DNA from: an uncultured Clostridia bacterium
Lineage (GTDB): Bacteria > Bacillota > Clostridia > TANB77 > CAG-465
Reading direction: 5' to 3'
Assembly: GCA_934162655.1 (NCBI GenBank)
Contig: CAKPJL010000039.1
Span: 1 to 5,048, forward strand
DNA: 5,048 bases
Shown piece after piece: positions 1-4,942 of the stretch. The notes under the pieces are model-generated. The model worked only from the letters and a program-made list of their open reading frames with translations. It did no database searches and was not told the DNA's origin. Position 1 is the first letter of the stretch. Each line of letters opens with the position of its first letter. A program made the translations under genes and the position numbers.

Positions 1-160
1 TGGAATTACCGTTATTACATCATCGCTAACACAATAATAAGTATCAATTAAAATACCTTTGTCTACATAACTATCACGAAATGGAAACCTTTGAAAAATT
101 TTCTTGGCTACCATTATTTTTCTTTTCAGCTCTCATTTTTCTTTTTTGATACATGTCCAT
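1..160 (-). pseudogene. Unidentified gene, 5' part, apparently frame-shifted and running off the left edge
   Basis: Two overlapping minus-strand frames share this stretch. One starts with ATG at 160 (MDMYQKRKMRAEKKNN...), is very basic, and stops with TGA at 74-76 after 28 codons. It has a GGAG at 173-176, about 12 bases upstream. The other frame starts with ATG at 114 (MVAKKIFQRF...) and stays open to the window edge, giving 38 residues ending ...DDVITVIP, but it has no good ribosome binding site. The simplest reading is one gene whose upstream frame holds the start and whose downstream frame holds the body, joined by a lost or gained base around 76-105. A genuine start at 114 is the alternative. 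I do not recognise the protein. It follows the promoter at 207-240. Confidence 0.35.
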
Positions 161-202
161 ATATATTATTCACTCCATCTATCTTTCATTTTTTACAACT
201 TC

Positions 203-301
203 CTATATTATAGCACAATTATTTATTTTTATAAAGTCAATTGCTTGAATAAATTCACTATTAGATAGCCATTCTCCACAATCACATGTCATTTTTGCCA
301 T
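203..301 (-). pseudogene. Truncated small zinc-ribbon-type protein (N-terminal remnant)
   Basis: A 32-codon frame starts with ATG at 301 behind an excellent AAGGAG nine bases upstream. It begins MAKMTCDCGEWLSNSE and then runs into a low-complexity tail (FIKINNCAII) that ends at TAG. The C-x-C-G start followed by LSNS resembles, from memory, a longer clostridial family of small zinc-ribbon proteins with a second cysteine pair near the C-terminus. That second half is absent and the tail coincides with promoter elements, so I read this as a 3' truncation. It is the last member of the ADP-ribosylglycohydrolase transcription unit, 22 bases after the previous stop. A real 32-residue peptide cannot be excluded. 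Confidence 0.45.
207..240 (-). promoter_or_regulatory. Promoter with extended -10 for the left-edge gene
   Basis: On the minus strand a perfect TATAAT (207-212) is preceded by TGC, giving an extended -10. TTGACT lies at 235-240, but with a 22-base spacer it is too far for an ideal -35, so activity probably rests on the extended -10. The promoter lies inside the 3' part of the short MAKMTCDCG frame, which supports that frame being a remnant that no longer needs its end. Confidence 0.55.
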
Positions 302-323
302 TTTAACAATCTCCTTAATCAAT

Positions 324-685
324 TTAATCCCACCTTATTATATTTATTTCATCAATATCAAATTCTCCACCACAAATAGGACATTTATTCATATCTTTAA
401 GTAATTCAAGTTTAGTTTGGCATTTATAACACTTATATTCTGATATAAAGTCTTTTTCACCTTTTTTTAATGTTATTAACTTAAAATAAAATTAATTTTA
501 AACTCCTTTACATTTTGGACATTGATATGTTTTATACCCATAATCATCTTCATCTAACATATATGCTTTACTCTTTAGAGTCTTTCTTAATCCCCACTTA
601 TCAATTCCATTTTCATATCTTCTTAACAAATTAAAATCACTTTCATTTTACATTTACTACATTTGTATTCAATACCTGAACCCAT
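324..685 (-). pseudogene. Decayed double zinc-ribbon protein (GSG-x-EYKC type)
   Basis: ATG at 685 follows AAAGGAG with a 6-base spacer and opens MGSGIEYKCSKCK. The frame then stops at once, but adding one A to the AAAA run near 646-649 moves it into a long coding-like frame (NESDFNLLRR ... YQCPKCKGV). That frame meets two TAA codons close together at about 481-489 and then continues in the same frame through EYKCYKCQ and NKCPICGGEFDID to TAA at 324-326, ending IIRWD. In order there are cysteine pairs CSKC, CPKC, CYKC and CPIC, suggesting two four-cysteine zinc ribbons. The overall pattern recalls a clostridial family starting GSG-[FY]-EYKC and ending with CPKCGG and WD; here the middle looks shortened. 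It starts 11 bases after the CPCC pseudogene. Function unknown. Confidence 0.7.
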
Positions 686-696
686 AATATACTCCT

Positions 697-950
697 TTAT
701 TTGCTATGATTCCAATCAATCATATATTTTTTATCTTTTTCATTTTTACAACAAAAGTCAGGATTTTCTTTTTTCTTTCAAATTCTTTTCTATACTCATT
801 TAGCAAATGACAATTTGCACCACCTGCATAATCAGATTTATCATTTTGTATAGGGCCATATTTCCAAAATCAATTCTCGCAGATATTATATATGCTATCT
901 TTTTCTATCGTGTGTTCTCCACAACATGGACATTTAATTTTATCATTCAT
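697..950 (-). pseudogene. Decayed cysteine-rich CPCC protein
   Basis: ATG at 950 (AAGGA upstream) opens MNDKIKCPCCGEHTIEKDS, then NICEN followed by TGA at 870-872. The same frame continues FWKYGPIQNDKSDYAGGAN, LLNEYRKEF. This is the Cys_rich_CPCC architecture: an N-terminal CPCCG, a second cysteine pair before FW, and D-Y-x-G-G-A-N before a final helix. TGA sits where the last cysteine of the C-x-x-C pair is expected. A second lesion follows: adding one A to the A6 run at 769-774 restores the end (ENPDFCCKNEKDKKYM...) and a TAA at 697-699, just before the next ribosome binding site. The start is 12 bases after the WapI-like stop, so it was part of the operon. CPCC proteins are small zinc-binding proteins of unproven function, sometimes found among immunity genes. 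Confidence 0.8.
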
Positions 951-962
951 TATATTCATTCC

Positions 963-1427
963 TTACTTTGTTATTTTCACAAGATATTCATATAATTTCT
1001 TCACATCATCTTCGTCTAATATAAATGATACTCCAACCATTTCATCAAGAGCTCCTATCTTATCATTTGGATGTACAATTATTTCAGCATTTTTATTTTC
1101 CAGAAGTTTTGTTGAGTCACTATCTTCATAATACATCCCATATTCATCGCCTTTAGGATAAAATCTAACTTTAAATGCTGACTCAATTGGAACAAAACAT
1201 GTAAATTCTTTCATTTCTCCAGTTATAAATTTATTTAATTCATCTCGAAGTCCCTCTACTTCGTATGACATCATATCATAACTATAATTTTGAAATTGTA
1301 TAGCATAATTATTTACTTTCCACGAAACATTTGCCCAACTATCATCTTCAACTTTTCTATATTTTTCATAACCTGAAATACATAATTCAAGTTCATCATA
1401 ACATAGCTTTAAAGTTTTATCATTCAT
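963..1427 (-). CDS. WapI-family-immunity-like protein (tentative)
   Basis: Encodes 154 residues from ATG at 1427. AGGAG at 1436-1440 lies 8 bases upstream; the in-frame GTG at 1436 overlaps this site and is not the start. There is no signal peptide or membrane segment, so the protein is probably cytoplasmic. The layout is an N-terminal beta-rich region with paired tryptophans (SWANVSW, residues 30-36), a helix (YEVEGLRDELNKFITGE, 55-71), an aromatic strand region (FKVRFYPK), and a C-terminal strand then helix (VGVSFILDEDDVKKLYEYL, 131-149). That order, a beta sandwich interrupted by an 'E-x-x-x-L-x-x-x-L' helix and closed by a helix, resembles WapI-family immunity proteins, which protect Bacillus from the toxin tip of the wall protein WapA. 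Sequence match is from memory and weak. It is the third gene of the operon, 14 bases after the zinc-ribbon stop. Confidence 0.8.
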   Translation of the reverse strand: MNDKTLKLCYDELELCISGYEKYRKVEDDSWANVSWKVNNYAIQFQNYSYDMMSYEVEGLRDELNKFITGEMKEFTCFVPIESAFKVRFYPKGDEYGMYYEDSDSTKLLENKNAEIIVHPNDKIGALDEMVGVSFILDEDDVKKLYEYLVKITK

Positions 1428-1441
1428 ACTTTTCACTCCTT

Positions 1442-1879
1442 TTACAGAAATCTTTTATCTGCTAATATATCTTTATCTTTGCCATTCCATCTTATTCCAC
1501 AATTTAAGCACCAATAATCTCTTGTATTTTCATCTGCACATTCCCAATGAGTATTATATAACCCCATTCTTGCAAATCGTTGTTTTTCTACTTCTTTCTG
1601 TGCTTTTGTACCATTTATTAGTCTATAATACAAATCTCCTACATAAGTTCTTACAACAAATTTTCCGTTGCAATTAGGACATACTAAATCTTTGTCATTA
1701 TTCTCTATTTTACCATTAGCTTCTGTTGCAACTTCAAATATAAATTGAGATTTTACATCTTTTAAATCAAAATTAGGAATAGTATCTTTTAGAATAGTTA
1801 TAGCTTGTCCTAAATTTTTATATTTAATTTTTAATAATTGTTCTATTTCTTCGTCCTTTAATATAACTTTATATTTCAA
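1442..1879 (-). CDS. Zinc-ribbon protein with widely split cysteine pairs
   Basis: Encodes 145 residues if translation starts at TTG 1879, which sits 5 bases after AGGTGG. An upstream in-frame GTG at 1888 is inside that site and cannot be the start. The N-terminal 60 residues are charged and probably alpha/beta (KYKVILKDEEIEQLL; a further helix near LGQAITIL). The rest carries CPNC at 67-70 and CLNC at 124-127, a four-cysteine metal site of zinc-ribbon type whose halves are separated by a 53-residue insert. The insert contains GDLYYRLINGTKAQ and ends with THWEC...YWCLNC. No family name comes to mind. It is second in the operon, 23 bases after the ADP-ribosylglycohydrolase stop and 14 bases before the next start, so the three are almost surely co-transcribed. 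No membrane segment; cytoplasmic. Function unknown; a nucleic-acid-binding or toxin-binding role would be guesswork. Confidence 0.85.
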   Translation of the reverse strand: MKYKVILKDEEIEQLLKIKYKNLGQAITILKDTIPNFDLKDVKSQFIFEVATEANGKIENNDKDLVCPNCNGKFVVRTYVGDLYYRLINGTKAQKEVEKQRFARMGLYNTHWECADENTRDYWCLNCGIRWNGKDKDILADKRFL

Positions 1880-1884
1880 TAAAA

Positions 1885-1890
1885 CCACCT
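1885..1890 (-). promoter_or_regulatory. Ribosome binding site AGGTGG deciding a TTG start
   Basis: AGGTGG (one mismatch to AGGAGG) is followed by a 5-base spacer and TTG at 1879-1877. The GTG that would give a longer protein overlaps the site itself, so the rare TTG is the best start. Confidence 0.7.
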
Positions 1891-1902
1891 TTTCAAAATT
1901 TT

Positions 1903-2838
1903 TTATAACAAAGTAGCATTAAACTTATTACATAAATCAACAATATAATCATATTTTAATAACTCTTTTTTCCATTTTTTGTTAATATTTTCAAGCCCAT
2001 AATATATTCCTGCTAGTCCACCTACACAAGCTCCAACAGTATCTGTATCATTGCCTAAATTGATAGCTCCTATTATTGATTGATTATATGAATTTGTATT
2101 TAATAATACCCACAAAGTAGCCTCTAATGTGTCTATTACAAAACCTGTTGATTTTATCTCATTTAAAGAATATTGATTGATATTCTTTTTCAATATTCTT
2201 TTATATCTTTTAATTGTTTCTTCTGAAAAATATGTACTATATTTTATCTTTTTTATTTTTTTATATGCTTGTGATAAATTTTTATTATTTAATAATTCTA
2301 TTCCATACATGACATATATAAAACATCCCATAACACTTATTTCGTGTCCATGAGTTATTGAAGATACTTTTTTAACTACTTCATAAATTTCTTGTTCTTT
2401 CATATTTTTTACATAGCAATAATAAACTAACGGTAATATTCTCATCAATGAGCCATTACCATTATCCATTTCAGAAATACCACCACATTTTTCTGCTATT
2501 TCTTGTTTTGACTCAAATTTTGCAATAGCTTTTAAGCAAGTTCTCCCAATATCAAATACTTTATCCGTTGGAGTATATTTAGCATTTTTCATCCATTCTA
2601 AAAAATTAGTTGCAATTGTATCACAATTTATAGTTTTATCTGTTATTATTGCATCTATTGTTGCAAAAATCATAGAAGAATCATCTGACCAACTTCCTTT
2701 TGGTACATTATGACTTCCATATCCAATCATTTCTGTTGTAGGATTTTGCATAAGTTTTTCTCTCATACAAAATTCCAACGGTACTCCCATTGCGTCTCCA
2801 ACTGCTGATCCAATTATTCCTGCTTTTGAGTCTATCAT
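1903..2838 (-). CDS. ADP-ribosylglycohydrolase family protein (DraG/ARH fold)
   Basis: A 311-residue protein, full length for the ADP_ribosyl_GH family. These all-helical, di-magnesium enzymes remove ADP-ribose from modified side chains or nucleic acids, or cleave ADP-ribose derivatives. Family motifs appear in order: GxxxGDAMGVPLEF (residues 8-23), GSWSDDSSM (48-56), where S51-D52-D53 would bind metal, NGNGSLMRILP (126-136), THGHE (162-166), and GAINLGNDTDTVGA (257-270), where D264, D266 and T267 supply the second metal-binding cluster. The active site therefore looks intact. ATG at 2838 is preceded by AGGAAG with a 7-base spacer. No signal peptide, so cytosolic. It is the first gene after the promoter at 2874-2902 and leads a unit of small putative immunity-type genes. 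Inference: it may reverse a toxin-catalysed ADP-ribosylation, as Tri1 does against the toxin Tre1; a metabolic or DraG-like regulatory role is possible. Confidence 0.95.
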   Translation of the reverse strand: MIDSKAGIIGSAVGDAMGVPLEFCMREKLMQNPTTEMIGYGSHNVPKGSWSDDSSMIFATIDAIITDKTINCDTIATNFLEWMKNAKYTPTDKVFDIGRTCLKAIAKFESKQEIAEKCGGISEMDNGNGSLMRILPLVYYCYVKNMKEQEIYEVVKKVSSITHGHEISVMGCFIYVMYGIELLNNKNLSQAYKKIKKIKYSTYFSEETIKRYKRILKKNINQYSLNEIKSTGFVIDTLEATLWVLLNTNSYNQSIIGAINLGNDTDTVGACVGGLAGIYYGLENINKKWKKELLKYDYIVDLCNKFNATLL

Positions 2839-2873
2839 TTTTGCACTTCCTTTATCTTCAATTACCCAAAATC

Positions 2874-2902
2874 ATTATATCATAATGTTCTTTTTTTCTC
2901 AA
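2874..2902 (-). promoter_or_regulatory. Sigma-A-type promoter of the ADP-ribosylglycohydrolase operon
   Basis: Minus strand: TTGAGA (2897-2902), a 17-base spacer, then TATAAT (2874-2879), with TG one base before the -10 hexamer (extended -10). It lies about 36 bases upstream of the ATG at 2838, leaving a short leader that holds only the ribosome binding site. No riboswitch or operator could be recognised. Confidence 0.8.
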
Positions 2903-3130
2903 TACCATCAACATTTCTAAATTATCTTCTATCTGTTAGATATTATTTCAATAACTACATTATCTATATAAAAAAATATAATATGTATTTGATTAATTTT
3001 TCTTTCGAATAGTTTAATCCTTCACATTTTTATTGAATTACGAAAGATAGCAAATTTATAAAGTATTAATTTTCTAACACTTTTAGGAAGTTTTGAAAAA
3101 ATTCATGGATTTTCTCTGTATAATTTTAAA
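2903..3130. other. Intergenic stretch without a recognised gene
   Basis: Between the nucleotidyltransferase-like stop and the operon promoter I see no supported gene and no convincing terminator. A 7-base inverted repeat (TCTTTCG at 3001-3007, CGAAAGA at 3041-3047) encloses a 33-base spacer. An A/T-only palindrome at 3120-3134 overlaps the upstream stop codon. Both could be chance in such A/T-rich DNA. A minus-strand frame ending IEIISNR near 2940 has no start codon. Confidence 0.4.
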
Positions 3131-3535
3131 TTATGACTCATTATTATCTACTTTCTTATTAATATATTCTTCAATTAGTGGTATCCTTGCTTTATCCTTT
3201 TCTCTGCTACTTCCCTTTAAATATTTATAATACTTTTCAATGCTTTCTAAATTATACTCTCCATATCTTTCTATTTTCCATGAATCTTTTGTATCAAGAA
3301 CACATTCTACTTTATCAGTTACTATATACCAACCATTGTCCTTTTTCTTTAAATTATAATTATTCTTTAATTCTTGTAAACCTTTTTCAGTAACTGCAAT
3401 ATCTAAATCTAAAGCATCTGGATATATCCCACGTATAACTAAAGCTCCGCTAGATAAAATCCAATACTCATCTTTATTTAATTTTAAGCTTTCAATCAAT
3501 TTTATCAATTCTTCTTTATTCATTCTTTTTTCCAT
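3131..3535 (-). CDS. Small nucleotidyltransferase-like protein (AbiEii/MNT type, tentative)
   Basis: Encodes 134 residues from ATG 3535, ten bases after AAGGAG; the second ATG at 3523 is a possible shorter start. The core reads WILSSGALVIRGI (residues 25-37) then DALDLDIAV (40-48), the pattern of the DNA polymerase beta-type nucleotidyltransferase fold: a Gly-Ser turn and helix followed by a D-x-D metal-binding strand. A third acidic strand could be VECVLD (76-81). The C-terminus (REKDKARIPLIEEYI, 111-125) matches the 'R-x-K-D-x-x-x-I' helix that often closes AbiEii-like and related small nucleotidyltransferases. These enzymes transfer nucleotides to proteins or tRNA and often serve as toxins or antitoxins, but no partner gene (HEPN or AbiEi-like) lies next to it. 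It has its own promoter and stands between the operon and the 193-residue orphan gene. Activity and role are unproven. Confidence 0.85.
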   Translation of the reverse strand: MEKRMNKEELIKLIESLKLNKDEYWILSSGALVIRGIYPDALDLDIAVTEKGLQELKNNYNLKKKDNGWYIVTDKVECVLDTKDSWKIERYGEYNLESIEKYYKYLKGSSREKDKARIPLIEEYINKKVDNNES

Positions 3536-3637
3536 ATTTTCATTTCTCCTTATAAATTACCATTTATCTATTACTTAATTTTTATTTCTTTTATATTAAT
3601 AAAATCACTAAAATTTTAAGCATATCTATTAAAATGA

Positions 3638-3666
3638 ATTATATCACACATATTAGTGTTTATAAA
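3638..3666 (-). promoter_or_regulatory. Extended -10 promoter for the nucleotidyltransferase-like gene
   Basis: Minus strand: TATAAT (3638-3643) preceded by TGTGTGA, giving an extended -10. The hexamer 17 bases upstream is only TTTATA (3661-3666), a poor -35. It is about 100 bases upstream of the ATG at 3535, which leaves a fairly long A/T-rich leader without a recognised structure. Confidence 0.55.
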
Positions 3667-3862
3667 GCAAACTACATAAAAATATTTATTTTTAATAATT
3701 CGTTTTAGCATTGTTTCATTATGTATAGTAGTATTTAATCAATTGTTAATTTCTAATTTTACCTAAACTAATTACAACAGTGTTTATCCTATCATCCGCA
3801 TATGTAAGTATAAGGAAAGTTTTTATTAAAGTACGATAAAAAAAGTTATAAAAAAGCAAAAT
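3667..3862. other. Intergenic stretch between terminator and promoter
   Basis: No supported gene. A minus-strand open frame ends with TAA at 3746-3748 and is open back to about 3874, with no ATG and partly inside the terminator. Its last two dozen codons (TYADDRINTVVISLGKIRN) look more protein-like than the surroundings and are locally richer in G+C, so a 3' gene remnant is possible. Nothing else stands out. Confidence 0.3.
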
Positions 3863-3901
3863 AAAAATAATAGTTTAATTTTAAACTTTACTATTATTTT
3901 T
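3863..3901 (-). terminator. A/T-rich hairpin terminator after the 193-residue gene
   Basis: Perfect 12-base arms, AAAAATAATAGT (3863-3874) and ACTATTATTTTT (3890-3901), enclose a 15-base loop that can partly pair further (TTTAA with TTAAA). On the minus strand the hairpin is followed by a T-rich run containing T6 and T7. It starts about 35 bases after the stop at 3936. Only one G-C pair is present in the outer stem, so its strength is uncertain, and it could act in both directions. Confidence 0.65.
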
Positions 3902-3935
3902 TATTTATTAAAAATCCCTATAATTATTGAAGATT

Positions 3936-4517
3936 TTAATCTTCTAATTTATCAAATAAACATACATATTCTTTTTTATTATTATTAACCATATAAATTC
4001 CTATATTATCCTTACCCAATTCATCAACATATGTTACAAATTCCATATCTATAAAAAAATAATCATATTCTCCCGACTTAAGATATGTACCTTCATCAAG
4101 CTCTTCATTTTGTAATTTACTTAGTTCTTTTTCCTGTTTTCTATATTTCTTTTTTATGTAATTATATTCTACTTTAGGAAAGTTTTGGCTATTCCAGTAA
4201 TAAATAGATGTGGGTTGTATAGTAAAGCCTCCAATATCAACATCTTTTTCATTAGGATTATCTTTTTTTCTAAGACAACGAAGGGTACGATAAATACATA
4301 TGCCCGTTTTCTTAAATATTTTCATCAAATCATCCATCTTGTATGAATTAAGTTCCTTTTCGTATTTTTCATAAAATTTTTTTACTTTTTCATCTTTGTA
4401 TGTTTTTCCTTTTTCATCAAATGTAATTATTTTTTCAAAATCTGATGAGTCAATACAAATTTTTTGGTTTACTTTTTTATATCTTAATGATCTGATATAA
4501 CCCTTTAAATAATCCAT
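3936..4517 (-). CDS. Unrecognised 193-residue charged cytoplasmic protein
   Basis: ATG 4517 follows AAAGGTGG at a 4-base spacing and a promoter only some 20 bases further up. I do not recognise the family. The N-terminal third is basic (GYIRSLRYKKVNQK) with a lysine- and glutamate-rich, probably helical section (KDEKVKKFYEKYEKEL, residues 41-56). The middle holds TGICIYRTLRCLRKK (71-85) and a GGFTIQPTSIYYW segment (96-108). A charged helix or short coiled coil follows (YIKKKYRKQEKELSKLQNEEL, 120-140). The C-terminus is acidic and aromatic (GEYDYFFIDMEFVTYV) with a final strand YVCLFDKLED. No signal peptide, membrane segment or cysteine motif is seen. Its own promoter and terminator mark it as a monocistronic accessory gene; size and setting would suit an immunity or defence protein, but that is conjecture. 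Confidence 0.85.
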   Translation of the reverse strand: MDYLKGYIRSLRYKKVNQKICIDSSDFEKIITFDEKGKTYKDEKVKKFYEKYEKELNSYKMDDLMKIFKKTGICIYRTLRCLRKKDNPNEKDVDIGGFTIQPTSIYYWNSQNFPKVEYNYIKKKYRKQEKELSKLQNEELDEGTYLKSGEYDYFFIDMEFVTYVDELGKDNIGIYMVNNNKKEYVCLFDKLED

Positions 4518-4538
4518 ATAACCACCTTTTTTTCATAT

Positions 4539-4567
4539 ATTTTAACATAAAATCAAGTGATTTACAA
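4539..4567 (-). promoter_or_regulatory. Promoter of the 193-residue gene
   Basis: Minus strand: TTGTAA (4562-4567), a 17-base spacer, then TAAAAT (4539-4544) preceded by TGT (extended -10). Transcription would start just before the ribosome binding site, giving a leader of only about 15 bases. Confidence 0.65.
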
Positions 4568-4702
4568 CTGGTTACTTGCTTTATATAATTTATTCCATCT
4601 AAAAAGTCTCTTATTATTAATTTTGCAGGTATTTTTTATAGTAAAACATTTTTTGTAACCACTGCTTTGATATAAATAGCACATATACATACTTTCTTAC
4701 AA

Positions 4703-4904
4703 TTATAATTTACTAAATATTACTGTTTTTTCCTTCATCACTATTTTTAAAACTTTATAAAAATATTCTTGTAATTCTTTTTTATATGTTAAAAAGAGTG
4801 GTCTATCTCAAAGCCTAAGTATTTTTAATCTCCTCATAAGTTAACTTATAATAATCTTTTTTATTATCTTTTATATAATTCCATAATGGTTCATATTTAC
4901 TCAT
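4703..4904 (-). pseudogene. DUF7662-like small protein, disrupted by two frameshifts
   Basis: ATG 4904 follows AGGAG at good spacing and opens MSKYEPLWNYIKDNKKDYYK, then LTYEEIKN, before a TAG. A second frame gives GFEIDHSF, stopping in a T5 run. A third frame gives LTYKKELQEYFYKV ... MKEKTVIFSKL and ends at TAA 4703-4705. Joined, the pieces make about 67 residues, matching a common small clostridial family that reads SKYEPLW-YI, KLTFEEI, IDHSFL-YKKEL, EYGYKV and KEKTVIFEKL; I believe this is the family now called DUF7662. One base added near the A5 run at about 4826-4831 and one T in the T5 run at about 4795-4799 would repair it. Two glycines usual in the YGYKVGK part are replaced (F and L), which suggests relaxed selection. 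Function of the family is unknown. Confidence 0.75.
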
Positions 4905-4942
4905 TTTTTACTCCTATATTTTTTTGCAAAGTTCATCTTTCA

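Noticed and set aside
870..872. TGA read as selenocysteine or, with 4991-4993, as tryptophan (alternative code)
   Set aside because: The CPCC gene also carries a frameshift, and the intact genes use TGG for Trp and end in TAA, so a standard code with nonsense mutations is simpler.
807..1131. Plus-strand open frames of 62 and 79 codons (807-995 and 892-1131)
   Set aside because: They lie antisense to the CPCC and WapI-like genes, lack ribosome binding sites and have the Phe/Ile/Ser-rich composition of a shadow frame.
2937..3020. Minus-strand frame ending YIDNVVIEIISNR as a gene
   Set aside because: About 27 codons long, preceded by a stop and with no start codon or ribosome binding site.
3001..3047. 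Inverted repeat TCTTTCG/CGAAAGA as terminator or recombination site
   Set aside because: Only seven pairs with a 33-base spacer and no T run directly after it; may well be chance.
3178..3393. Plus-strand open frame of 71 codons
   Set aside because: It is antisense to the nucleotidyltransferase-like gene, rich in Leu, Tyr and Phe, and has no ribosome binding site.
4562..4690. A 42-codon minus-strand frame starting MYMCYLYQ
   Set aside because: It has no clear ribosome binding site, its stop lies in the promoter of the next gene, and open frames of this length are expected by chance here. A real peptide is not excluded.
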